From NCBI RefSeq assembly GCF_016629525.1, contig NZ_AP024269.1, positions 2,790,001 through 2,854,000 of the forward strand: a DNA stretch of 64,000 nt, read 5' to 3'. Position 1 is the stretch's first letter, and the number at the start of each line of letters is the position of its first letter. Shown one piece after another: positions 16,265 to 24,026 of this stretch. Origin of the DNA: Kaistia sp. 32K (lineage in GTDB: Bacteria; Pseudomonadota; Alphaproteobacteria; Rhizobiales; Kaistiaceae). The notes beneath the pieces are model-generated. The model had not been told where the DNA came from. It made no database searches and saw only the letters and a program-made list of their open reading frames with translations. The translations under genes were made by a program, and so were the position numbers.

Positions 16265-17107
16265 TCAGGCGGCGTTCGAGGCCTGCGCGGACCAGAGCTC
16301 GCGCACCAGCGCCATGAGGTCCAGGGCCTCGTTCCATCGGTCGGTCGTGTCGTTTCCGTCGCGACCGGTGATGGCATACGGCTTCGGCCCGAGCTCGCAA
16401 CAGAAGGCCAGCGCAGCCGTGGGAGCGGCCTTGCGTCTCCAGTTGTCAAACCCGTAGCGCCACCAGTGGCAGAACAGGTCGAGCCACATGCGATGATGCG
16501 GGAAGGAGATCTCGACCTGGATCTGCTCGTGCGAGGCGACGCGGCCGTGATAGGCGCCGGCATGATCCATGATCTTCTGCATCATGGCATGGTTTTCCTG
16601 CGAGACCGGAAAGGCGAACTCCCGCGCGACCAGATAGTGCGAGAGATCCGCGATCAGCCGCATTTCCGGAACCCGCGCGAGCAGGTCGAGCGTGAAGTCG
16701 AGATCCATCGTCAGCCGGTCCCGATGCGTCTCGAAATAGACCGCGAAATCGACCTCGCTGGCGAGATCCATCCATCCCTCGACAAGGGCCGCGGCCTCGC
16801 CGAGGCTCCGGGTCCGGCTGTCCGCCTGGATGTTCAGATGCAGCACCGGAAATTCGGTGCAGATTTCCAGCACCGGCTTCAATTCGTCGACCGTCTTCGG
16901 GAAGCAGATGCCTTCCACCTGCATGCCGGTCCCCGCCATCGTCGCGGTTGCCCGCCTGGCGACGTCCCGGTCGACCCAATGCGAGTTGATGCCGTCAAAG
17001 CCCGCTTCGGCGATCTTCCGGATGTTCTCTTCGATCGACGGCTCGAAACCGTCCGTATGGCGACGCTCCATCGCCCAGAGCGACTGCAGTACGAGTAGTT
17101 TTTGCAT
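16265..17107 (-). CDS. Sugar phosphate isomerase/epimerase-like TIM-barrel protein
   Basis: 280 aa AP-endonuclease-2-like TIM barrel (xylose isomerase-like superfamily). Segments seen: IRKIAEAGFDGINSHWVD, VLHLNIQAD, a YFETHRDRLTMDLD metal-site strand (Glu and His), RLIADLSHYLV and GRVASHEQIQVEI. Together these supply the usual Glu/Asp/His metal ligands. Members isomerise, epimerise or dehydrate sugars and cyclitols. It is the last gene of the operon beginning with the P450, 11 bp behind an ABM gene, so it likely acts on the product of the oxidation. Confidence 0.85.
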   Translation of the reverse strand: MQKLLVLQSLWAMERRHTDGFEPSIEENIRKIAEAGFDGINSHWVDRDVARRATATMAGTGMQVEGICFPKTVDELKPVLEICTEFPVLHLNIQADSRTRSLGEAAALVEGWMDLASEVDFAVYFETHRDRLTMDLDFTLDLLARVPEMRLIADLSHYLVAREFAFPVSQENHAMMQKIMDHAGAYHGRVASHEQIQVEISFPHHRMWLDLFCHWWRYGFDNWRRKAAPTAALAFCCELGPKPYAITGRDGNDTTDRWNEALDLMALVRELWSAQASNAA

Positions 17108-17118
17108 GGCTCTGTCGC

Positions 17119-17457
17119 TTACGGCTCGACGCCATCTTCGGGCGCGGTCAGGGGATCGAGGAAGGTGAGCTCCGTTCGCGGCTCGACGATGTACGGGGCG
17201 ACCCGGACGTTGAACTCGGCGCAGTGCGGCGTCGCGATATGGGCTTCGAAGGCAGCGCGATCGCGGTAGATCTCGCAGACGAAGAACCGGCTCGGCTTCT
17301 CGCGGTGCGTGTAGCAGGTGAAGTCGATATTGCCCGGCTCGCTCCGAACGTCTTCCGTGAACTTCGCCAGCAAGCCCTTCACGACGTCTTCCTTGCCGGC
17401 GACGGCGGTAAACTCCGCATAGAGAATGTGAGGCGGCTTCGTATTGGCCTGGGTCAT
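17119..17457 (-). CDS. ABM-domain protein, putative quinol/dioxygenase-like monooxygenase
   Basis: 112 aa. A single antibiotic-biosynthesis-monooxygenase domain: ILYAEFTAVAGKEDVVKGLLAKF, DVRSEPGNIDFTCYTHREKPSRFFVCEIYRDRAAFEAHIATPHC and the C-terminal EPRTELTFLDPL. This composition is that of the YgiN-like subgroup, which acts on quinols or small oxygenated products. It lies 118 bp after the second flavodoxin gene and 11 bp before the isomerase gene, within the P450 operon. Confidence 0.87.
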   Translation of the reverse strand: MTQANTKPPHILYAEFTAVAGKEDVVKGLLAKFTEDVRSEPGNIDFTCYTHREKPSRFFVCEIYRDRAAFEAHIATPHCAEFNVRVAPYIVEPRTELTFLDPLTAPEDGVEP

Positions 17458-17575
17458 GATATTGGATCCGTTTCCACTAAGGGGGCGCCAGGATGCGGCG
17501 TCGCAGGACATCGCCGGCAGGTGCCCCTCGTCGTTCTGATGGTCGGCAGCCGCCGGCGAGGACGCGCCGGACGGC

Positions 17576-18055
17576 CTAGGCAGCATCCGATTGAAGAAGG
17601 TCGCTTCCGGCCAGGGCGATCGGCAGGATGGTGTCGATCCATTCGATGGCAAGGTCGCTGGGATGATCGCGGCCGGAGGCATCGTGGCGGCCATAGTCGC
17701 CGACCCGCGTCGCGCCGTGCTTCTCGAGCAGATCCGACACGACCAGGCAGCCCTGGCAGTAGGTTTCCTTGTAGCTGCTGTCGCCCATGCCGAAGGCTGC
17801 GAACCGGATGTCCGTGAGATCGGGCGCTTCCGCGCTCATCGTGCGAAGGAACGGAACGGCGGAAGCCGGCGCATCGCCCTCACCATAGGTTGAGCAGACC
17901 AGAACGTAGAAGCTGTCCCGATCGAACGCCGCCGGCGAAACCTGGGCCAGATCGGAAATCGATACCTCGTGCTCGGCGGCGAGCTTGTCGGCGACATCGT
18001 TCGCGACGAACTCGGCGGTGCCGGACTCGGTACCAAAAATGACGACGAATTTCAT
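17576..18055 (-). CDS. Flavodoxin (second paralogue), P450 redox partner candidate
   Basis: 159 aa. FMN phosphate loop FGTESGTAE at 7-15, CSTYGEGDAP, and FGMGDSSYKETYCQGC in the 90s loop. That loop carries a Cys100-x2-Cys103 pair that the first paralogue lacks (it has GRGS). The gene begins 4 bp after the adrenodoxin-reductase-like gene stop and lies in the same operon as the P450. This matches the cindoxin arrangement of the P450cin (1,8-cineole) system, in which a flavodoxin rather than a ferredoxin delivers electrons. Functional partnership is inferred from position. Confidence 0.9.
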   Translation of the reverse strand: MKFVVIFGTESGTAEFVANDVADKLAAEHEVSISDLAQVSPAAFDRDSFYVLVCSTYGEGDAPASAVPFLRTMSAEAPDLTDIRFAAFGMGDSSYKETYCQGCLVVSDLLEKHGATRVGDYGRHDASGRDHPSDLAIEWIDTILPIALAGSDLLQSDAA

Positions 18056-18058
18056 GGA

Positions 18059-19378
18059 CTAGCCTCCCTCTGGCAGGTCAAGGCGCTGCTTCAGCGCGAT
18101 CTCGACGAGCTTTTCGTGTTCACGGATCTTGCGACGGCGCCGGTTCGGCGGCGCGGCGGTCTTCTCGAAGGCGTCGATCGCCTGCCAGCCCTCGAAGGAA
18201 ATCGCCTTGCCGATGACGGCGTCCGGCAGTCGCGCAAATCCCCCCTTGGCCGCCTCAGCGCTCGTCGCAAGCTCGGCAACGACCGCCGCGGCGACCGACC
18301 GTGCATCGTTGCGGTTTTCCGGGATCGTGCCGGTCGGCCCGCGCCGGAACCATCCGGTGCAGTAGAGCCCTGCCTCGATCCGCCCGGTCTCCGGATCGGC
18401 GACATCCGGCAAGGCGAAACCCTGATCGCCGGAGACCGCCTGCCGCGGCTTGAAGCCGATGGCGGTGATGACGCTGTCGGCCTCGAGCTCCAGGCGGCCT
18501 CCCTTGCCGTCGCTGCCGCCGAAGCGGATCCCGCGCAGGGTATCGCCCTCGAGGTTGACGCCGAGCGGCGCCCAGCCGAAATGGAAGGTGACCGTGACGG
18601 TCGCGTCTTGCGCCCCCGACTGCGCCGACAGTTGCCGGAGAGCCTCCAGCTTACCGTTCGCGCCTTCCGATCCGCCGTCCGCGTCGTCGAGATCGCGCAC
18701 TTCGAAGCGGACGCCCTCGATCGCCTGGAATTCGCGGATCAACGACGTGTCGAAGCGGGCACTGCCGGCCGGCGACCGGCCGACGATGTCCACATGCCGA
18801 AGCGGCGCGGAAACCAGATGGGCCCGGGCCTCGTCATCGATGTCGGTATCGACGAAGCCGCTCTCGGGCCGAACCAGCAACCGCAGGACATCGATCGCGA
18901 CATTGCCGTTGCCGACAATGACGCACGAGCCTCCGAGGTGGACGGAGCGCGCGGCCTCGCCCGGATGCGCGTTCAGCAGCCGCGTGACCTTGCCGGCGCC
19001 GTAGATGCTCGGATGATCGTCTCCGGCGAAGCCAAGCGGACGGTCCTCGTAGAGACCGGTCGCCAGGACGACGACGTCGAAGCGCGACCGGAGTTCCTCG
19101 AGCGAAAGATCGCGGCCGATCTCGATATTTCCGGCGAAGACCACGTCCTCGCGCTCGAATTGCCGGTCGAACTGCCGGGTCACCGCCTTGGTGCCCTGAT
19201 GGTCCGCCGCGACGCCATATCGGACGAGCCCATAGGGCACGGGCAGCCGATCGAAGACCACGATCTCGACGTCGGGGGCGGCCTTGCGGACGAACTGGGC
19301 CAGGTAGCAACCGGCAGGGCCCGATCCGACAACGGCGACGCTCCGGCGCGAACCTCCCTCGTCAATGGGATTGGACAT
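18059..19378 (-). CDS. FprA/adrenodoxin reductase-like NADPH flavoprotein
   Basis: 439 aa from ATG 19378 (GGGAG at 6 nt; an in-frame ATG 19399 lacks a site). FAD motif VAVVGSGPAGCYLAQFV near residues 15-31, the LPVPYGLVRYGVAADHQGTK block typical of adrenodoxin reductases, VLATGLYEDRPLG, the NADP motif VGNGNVAID, and a late TGWFRRGPTGTIPENRNDA segment. It should transfer electrons from NADPH to the flavodoxins. It lies 24 nt after the P450 stop and 3 nt before the second flavodoxin. The counterpart in P450cin systems is cindoxin reductase. Confidence 0.94.
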   Translation of the reverse strand: MSNPIDEGGSRRSVAVVGSGPAGCYLAQFVRKAAPDVEIVVFDRLPVPYGLVRYGVAADHQGTKAVTRQFDRQFEREDVVFAGNIEIGRDLSLEELRSRFDVVVLATGLYEDRPLGFAGDDHPSIYGAGKVTRLLNAHPGEAARSVHLGGSCVIVGNGNVAIDVLRLLVRPESGFVDTDIDDEARAHLVSAPLRHVDIVGRSPAGSARFDTSLIREFQAIEGVRFEVRDLDDADGGSEGANGKLEALRQLSAQSGAQDATVTVTFHFGWAPLGVNLEGDTLRGIRFGGSDGKGGRLELEADSVITAIGFKPRQAVSGDQGFALPDVADPETGRIEAGLYCTGWFRRGPTGTIPENRNDARSVAAAVVAELATSAEAAKGGFARLPDAVIGKAISFEGWQAIDAFEKTAAPPNRRRRKIREHEKLVEIALKQRLDLPEGG

Positions 19379-19402
19379 TGTGCGCTCCCAAAGTCCCACG
19401 CG

Positions 19403-20584
19403 TCAGGCGGGATCGAATTCGAGCGGCAGGGTCTCGAAACCGCGCTCGTTCATCTTGAGGGTCCGCTCCGGCTTTCCGGCGAGACGGAACGCGCCGAAGC
19501 TCGGCAGCGCCCGCTGCAGCACGACCTTCGCCTCGAGGCGAGCGAGCGGCGCGCCGATGCAGAGATGGATGCCGCCTCCGAACGCCATGTGCTTGCCGAT
19601 CCTGCGGCCGATATCGATACGGTCGGGATCGTCGAAGCGGTTGGCATCCCGATTGGCCGAGCCATAGACGAGCGTCACGCGCGAGCCCTTCGGAATATGC
19701 GTGCCGTGCAGCTCGACGTCGCGGGTCGAAACGCGGGTCGAATTCTGGATCGGCCCGTCATAGCGGAGGAATTCCTCGATCGCGTTCACCGGCGCGGCGC
19801 TGGCGGCCTGCACCTCGGCCCGCAGATCGGGATCTTGCGCCAGATACCAGAAGATGTTGGTCAGAAGGTTCTTCGTGGTCGAGATGCCGGCGGCGATGAC
19901 CAGAGTGCTCATGCCGACCTGCTCGAGCTCGGTCAGGGGCCGCCCGTCGATCTCACCCTGCGAAATCGTGGTCAGCAGATCCCCGCGCGGTGTCTTGCGG
20001 CGCAGCGCCAGCTCGTCGGCCAGCATGCCGCGAACTTCGCGCGCCGCCTGGAGCGCGGATTCCGGGATCGCTTCGCTGCCGGATTCACGGACGAACATGT
20101 CCAGGAAACGCTGGTAGACCCAATCGCGATTGTCCGGATCGACGCCGAGGAGATCGTTGATGACGCCGAGCGGAAGCCGGGTGGCGAAAGCCGTCGCGAA
20201 ATCGACGTGCCGCTGGTCGCGCAGCTCCTCGACCAGCCCATCGACGCGGCGGATGACGTCCTCTTCCTGATTGCGGATGAAGGTGGGCGTCAGATGATCC
20301 TTGAGGACCGAACGCAGCATGTCGTGCGAGGGCGGATCGGATTCGACGATGTTGCCGTCCCCGAAAAAGATGCTGCCGGTATTGTCGAGATCGACACCTT
20401 CCGCGCTGCTGTAGGTCTGCCAGTCACGATTGGCCTCGACGACATCATCATAGCGAGACAGCGCGTAAAAGTTCCGCTCCTCATTGAAGTAGACCGGATA
20501 TTCCTCGCGCAATCTGCGGTAGGCCGGCCACGGATCCTGGATGAACGCCTCGTCAAACGGATCCCATACCTGCGCCACGCTCAT
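19403..20584 (-). CDS. Cytochrome P450
   Basis: 393 aa soluble bacterial class I-type P450. Conserved ExxR at E271-R274 (EEFLR). Heme loop FGGGIHLCIG has axial Cys342. I-helix at 228-240 reads LVIAAGISTTKNL. Here the acidic residue normally paired with the catalytic Thr (D251-T252 in P450cam) is Ser235, followed by Thr236-Thr237. The N-terminal FYALSRYDDVVEANRDWQTYSSAEG is standard. First gene of an operon with its reductase, flavodoxin, ABM protein and isomerase; divergent from a sugar importer. Substrate probably a sugar-like or cyclic ether compound taken up by that importer (inference). Confidence 0.95.
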   Translation of the reverse strand: MSVAQVWDPFDEAFIQDPWPAYRRLREEYPVYFNEERNFYALSRYDDVVEANRDWQTYSSAEGVDLDNTGSIFFGDGNIVESDPPSHDMLRSVLKDHLTPTFIRNQEEDVIRRVDGLVEELRDQRHVDFATAFATRLPLGVINDLLGVDPDNRDWVYQRFLDMFVRESGSEAIPESALQAAREVRGMLADELALRRKTPRGDLLTTISQGEIDGRPLTELEQVGMSTLVIAAGISTTKNLLTNIFWYLAQDPDLRAEVQAASAAPVNAIEEFLRYDGPIQNSTRVSTRDVELHGTHIPKGSRVTLVYGSANRDANRFDDPDRIDIGRRIGKHMAFGGGIHLCIGAPLARLEAKVVLQRALPSFGAFRLAGKPERTLKMNERGFETLPLEFDPA

Positions 20585-20718
20585 CCTGTGCCTCCCACAG
20601 TTCCAGAAACGGAGTTCGCCCCTAGATCCATCGGCAAAAGCCGCGATGGAACGGACAACCCTCCCAAGCCTTGGCCCGCATCCGAGCCGTTAACGCCAAG
20701 CTAGGGTCCCGAACGCCG

Positions 20719-20736
20719 TATGTCAACGTAGTCATT
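20719..20736. promoter_or_regulatory. Putative LacI operator, copy 2 (P450 promoter side)
   Basis: TATGTCAACGTAGTCATT, 135 bp upstream of the P450 start. The left half TATGTCAACGT matches the consensus palindrome of copy 3, and its reverse complement shares 15 bp with copy 1. The right half is degenerate. The 474-bp divergent region around it (20585-21058) contains no gene I can support. Confidence 0.65.
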
Positions 20737-20930
20737 TTGATCACCCCGACAGAATCTGTTGAGAGGCCAGCCCCTTCCCTCGCCCCGGGACGGGGTCCAT
20801 GAGACAGGCCCCTAAATCACCGATAATGTTAGGCATTCGAACAATTTCGCCGCGATTCCCGGCCGAGCCATGAACGCCATTCCGGCCCAGGAAAGACAGC
20901 GATCTTTGCCGTTAGCTTCAGACAACAGCG

Positions 20931-20948
20931 TATGTCCACGTTGACATA
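20931..20948. promoter_or_regulatory. Putative LacI operator, copy 3 (importer promoter side)
   Basis: TATGTCCACGTTGACATA is an 18-bp palindrome with one mismatched pair around a central CG, the usual form of LacI-family operators. It lies 111 bp upstream of the sugar-binding-protein start and 195 bp from copy 2, a distance compatible with repression looping. Confidence 0.7.
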
Positions 20949-21058
20949 CAGGTCCATTGTCCGCTAATCCATGCTGGCTGATGGACGTTCGATTGGCTGA
21001 GAGGGCCCTGAAAATCGGACGCGCCACGACCGGCGAATTCCATTTTCGGGAGGATCGA

Positions 21059-22030
21059 ATGGGAACTGGAGCGCACCCTAGGCTTGCCAACTACCTGCAG
21101 CGGATTTCGATTGCCGCTGCCGTTGCGCTGGCCTCGTCAACGGCCGCCTTCGCGGCCGATCTGACGGTCGGATATGTCACCAAGTCGGCGACCAACCAGG
21201 GTTGGATTCTGATCAACAAGGGCGCCGCTGACGCCGCGAAGGAGGCGGGCGTCGAGCTGATCACCGTCGGCCCATCGGCTGCCAACGATCTTGGTGGCCA
21301 GCTGGCCACCATCGAGAACATGATCAATCGCAAGGTGAACGCGCTGGCGATCGCGCCGGCTGACTCGTCCGGCGTGACCCCTGCCGTCAAGAAGGCGCTC
21401 GAACGCAAGATCCCGGTCGTCGCGATCGATACCGCGATCTATGGCGCCGATGTCACCAGCTTCGTGGCGACCGACAATCTGGCCGCCGCCAAGGCTCAGG
21501 CCAAATGGGTCTCGGAGAACATCGACGACAAGGGCAGCCTGATCCTGGTCAACGGCTCCGTCGCCCAGTCGACGGGCCGCGATCGTCGCGATGGCTTCGT
21601 GAACACGCTCAAGGAGCTGAAGCCCAACGCCACGGTCTACGAAGTCCAGACGAAGTGGGACCAGACCGAAGCGCAGAACGGCGTCGAGGCCCTGCTGCGC
21701 GCGCATCCGGAAGTCACGGTCATCGCGAACGCCTGGGACGGCGGCACGATGGGCTCGATCGCCGCGCTGAAGGCCGCCCGCAAGAAGGCCGGCGACATCA
21801 AGGTCGTCGGTTTCGACGGCGCTCCGGACGCGCTCAAGCAGATGAAGCTCGGCTGGGTCCAGGCCGATATCGCCCAGCTGCTCTATCTGCAGGGCTTCAA
21901 GGGCGTCACCGCGGCGATCAAGGCCGCTCGCGGCGAGAAGATCGAGGAGCGCATCGACACCGGCCACGCCGTGGTCGTCCCGGAAAACCTGGAGAAGTAC
22001 GTTCAGGATAACCACCTCGGCTCGCTCTGA
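21059..22030 (+). CDS. Sugar ABC transporter substrate-binding protein (FrcB/RbsB type)
   Basis: 323 aa periplasmic binding protein of the CUT2 class. Signal peptide residues about 1-32 ending TAAFA before ADLTVGYV. Mature motifs: GWILINKGAADAAKEAGVEL, NALAIAPADSSGVTPAVKKA, PVVAIDT, VNGSVAQSTGRDRRDGF and VVGFDGAPDALKQMKLGWVQADIAQ, the last being the typical xVGFDG/ADIAQ region. ATG 21059 follows GGGAGG. First gene of a binding protein-permease-ATPase operon divergent from the P450; the ligand is presumably sugar-like. Confidence 0.94.
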   Translation: MGTGAHPRLANYLQRISIAAAVALASSTAAFAADLTVGYVTKSATNQGWILINKGAADAAKEAGVELITVGPSAANDLGGQLATIENMINRKVNALAIAPADSSGVTPAVKKALERKIPVVAIDTAIYGADVTSFVATDNLAAAKAQAKWVSENIDDKGSLILVNGSVAQSTGRDRRDGFVNTLKELKPNATVYEVQTKWDQTEAQNGVEALLRAHPEVTVIANAWDGGTMGSIAALKAARKKAGDIKVVGFDGAPDALKQMKLGWVQADIAQLLYLQGFKGVTAAIKAARGEKIEERIDTGHAVVVPENLEKYVQDNHLGSL

Positions 22031-22043
22031 GCGGCCGACGGAC

Positions 22044-22065
22044 GGGCCGGCGCACGCGCCGGCCC
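22044..22065 (+). other. GC-rich intercistronic hairpin
   Basis: GGGCCGGCGC and GCGCCGGCCC arms with a 2-nt loop (or 8-bp stem with a larger loop) between the binding-protein and permease genes. Such hairpins often protect the upstream message and let the binding protein be made in excess over the permease. Confidence 0.55.
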
Positions 22066-22102
22066 CAACTGATCACCTTCACTTCAGGATTAGGGTCGTA
22101 TC

Positions 22103-23104
22103 ATGAATACTGCCGTTCACACGCGCGGTCAGACGCAGAAGCCTGCGTTCGCCCTCAGCATCAATCGCCTGCTGAAAATGGATTGGCTCGGTGCGGGCTG
22201 CGGCGTGGTTCTGGTCGTTGCGCTGCTCAGCTTCGCCTCGCCGTATTTCCTTACGTCGGACAACCTTCTCACGATCTTGGTCCAGACCGCCGTCGTCGCC
22301 ATCCTGGCCGGCGGACAGACATTCGTCATCCTGACGGGTCAGATCGACCTCGCGACGGCGTCGGTCACCGCACTTGCCGGCGCCGTCGTCGGCATGCTGA
22401 TGGTCTCAACCGGGCTTGATCCCTATCTGGCGATCGGGCTCGCCATCTCAATCGGCGGCGCGGTCGGCCTGTTCAACGGCTTCCTCGTGGCGGTGTTCCG
22501 CCTGCCCGCCTTCATCGTCACGCTGGCCGGCCTCTCGCTCTGGCGTGGACTGGGGCTGCAGCTGACCGGCGGTTTCGATTCCTCGCCCATGCCGGATGCG
22601 ATCGCCTTCCTCGGCCGCGGCGAAATCGGGTTCGTTCCCGTGCCGGTCATCATCATGCTGGCCTACTTCGTGATCATGGCGTTCGTCCTCAAGCACACGA
22701 AGCTCGGGCGCTACATCTATGCCATCGGCAGCAACGAGGACGCCGCCCGCCTCGCCGGCATTCGCGTCACCCCGTACAAGATGGCGGCCTTCTTCATCGG
22801 CGGCCTGAGCTCGGGTCTCGCCGCGATCGTCCTGATCGGTCGCCTCGACAGTTCCGGCGGCACAATCGCCCAGGGCCTCGAGCTCGATGCGATCGCGGCG
22901 GTCGTCCTCGGCGGCACGTCGCTGTTCGGCGGTCGCGGCAGCATCTGGGGCGCCCTGCTCGGTGCCGTGCTGATGGCGACCATCCGGAACGGCATGGACC
23001 TTCTGCAGATCTCGCCCTTCATCCAGTTGATGACGCTCGGCATCGTCATTCTCGTCGCGGTCGGGCTGGATGTGCTCCGCGTGCGCCGCTTCAGCCGGTC
23101 TTAA
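22103..23104 (+). CDS. Sugar ABC transporter permease (FrcC/RbsC type)
   Basis: 333 aa inner-membrane permease with about ten predicted hydrophobic segments. Diagnostic CUT2 motifs: GGQTFVILTGQIDLATASV, GLFNGFLVAVFRLPAFIVTLAGLSLWRGLGLQLTGG, AIGSNEDAARLAGIRV and ELDAIAAVVLGGTSLFGGRGSIWGALLGA. Follows the binding-protein gene across a hairpin and precedes the ATPase gene by 12 bp. The gene order B-C-A and sizes match frcBCA of rhizobia. Confidence 0.94.
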   Translation: MNTAVHTRGQTQKPAFALSINRLLKMDWLGAGCGVVLVVALLSFASPYFLTSDNLLTILVQTAVVAILAGGQTFVILTGQIDLATASVTALAGAVVGMLMVSTGLDPYLAIGLAISIGGAVGLFNGFLVAVFRLPAFIVTLAGLSLWRGLGLQLTGGFDSSPMPDAIAFLGRGEIGFVPVPVIIMLAYFVIMAFVLKHTKLGRYIYAIGSNEDAARLAGIRVTPYKMAAFFIGGLSSGLAAIVLIGRLDSSGGTIAQGLELDAIAAVVLGGTSLFGGRGSIWGALLGAVLMATIRNGMDLLQISPFIQLMTLGIVILVAVGLDVLRVRRFSRS

Positions 23105-23116
23105 GGGAGGTTGGTT

Positions 23117-23923
23117 ATGGAGCTTCAGACAAGCGTGCGTGAAGGTCATGGCGCCAAGCCCGGCGCGGATGAATTGCTTCTCGATGCACGGGGGATCAGC
23201 AAGCACTATGGCGGCGTCGCCGCCCTTGACGGGGTCAACTTCTCCATCCGCCCCGGCGAGCACGTCGCCCTCGTCGGCGACAATGGCGCCGGCAAGTCGA
23301 CCCTGGTCCGGGCGCTCACCGGCGCGATCCGGCCCGACAGCGGAACCCTCCGGTTCGACGGGCAGGACTGCCAGTTCGCGTCGCCGGTCGATGCGCGGAA
23401 GGTCGGGATCGAGACCGTCTATCAGAACCTCGCGCTGGCCGATCACCTCGACGTGGCCTCCAATTTGTTTCTGGGACGAGAAGAATTCAGGCTTCGCCTC
23501 GGCCCGCTGAGCCTGCTGGCGCACGACCGGATGAAGAAGAAGGCGGTAGAGCTGCTGGCGAGAACCGGCGTTCACATCCCTCGCCTCGGCGACGCCGTGC
23601 TCAACCTCTCGGGCGGCCAGCGCCAGACGGTGGCGATCGCCCGCGCCGTCGGCTGGGGCTCGCGCCTCGTCATCATGGACGAGCCGACGGCGGCCCTCGG
23701 TGTGCAGGAGACGAAGCATGTCGAGGACATCATCAAGCGGCTGAAGGAACAGGGCATGGCGGTTCTGATCATCAGCCATAATCTGCGGCAGGTGTTCGAG
23801 CTCTGCGAGACGGTCTGGATCATGCGGCGCGGCCGCGTCGCCGGCAGCCGAAAGACGGCGACGACCACACCGGAAGAAGTGATCCGCCTGATCACCGGCG
23901 CGAACGAGATCGCGGCGGCCTAG
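23117..23923 (+). CDS. Sugar ABC transporter ATP-binding protein, single domain (FrcA type)
   Basis: 268 aa with one nucleotide-binding domain, unlike the double-domain RbsA. Walker A GDNGAGKST near residues 55-63, Q-loop VYQNLALADHL, signature LSGGQRQTVAIARA, Walker B LVIMDEPTAAL and switch His in IISHNL. ATG 23117 has GGGAGG at 23105-23110. Closes the importer operon and is followed by a strong terminator. The single-domain form is known for fructose-type importers of rhizobia, where two copies form the dimer. Confidence 0.93.
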   Translation: MELQTSVREGHGAKPGADELLLDARGISKHYGGVAALDGVNFSIRPGEHVALVGDNGAGKSTLVRALTGAIRPDSGTLRFDGQDCQFASPVDARKVGIETVYQNLALADHLDVASNLFLGREEFRLRLGPLSLLAHDRMKKKAVELLARTGVHIPRLGDAVLNLSGGQRQTVAIARAVGWGSRLVIMDEPTAALGVQETKHVEDIIKRLKEQGMAVLIISHNLRQVFELCETVWIMRRGRVAGSRKTATTTPEEVIRLITGANEIAAA

Positions 23924-23977
23924 CCTCTCCGGCAGGCTGTCGGTCGCGCCATCCAGCGGCCGGTAAGCGAAACCAAT

Positions 23978-24016
23978 AGCCCTGCGGAGAGCCTCCTCCG
24001 CAGGGCTTTTCTTTTG
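23978..24016 (+). terminator. Intrinsic terminator after the sugar importer
   Basis: Perfect 12-bp stem AGCCCTGCGGAG/CTCCGCAGGGCT with a 6-nt loop, immediately followed by TTTCTTTT. The best intrinsic terminator in the window. Confidence 0.9.
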
Positions 24017-24026
24017 GTACTTCGGC

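Noticed and set aside
17969..20704. Very long plus-strand open frame (over 900 codons) across the flavodoxin, reductase and P450 genes
   Set aside because: It lies exactly opposite three well-supported genes, has no recognisable domain and an Arg/Asp/Gly-rich shadow composition.
20812..21090. 92-codon minus-strand open frame in the P450/importer intergenic region
   Set aside because: It covers an operator and the importer ribosome-binding site, with no motif.
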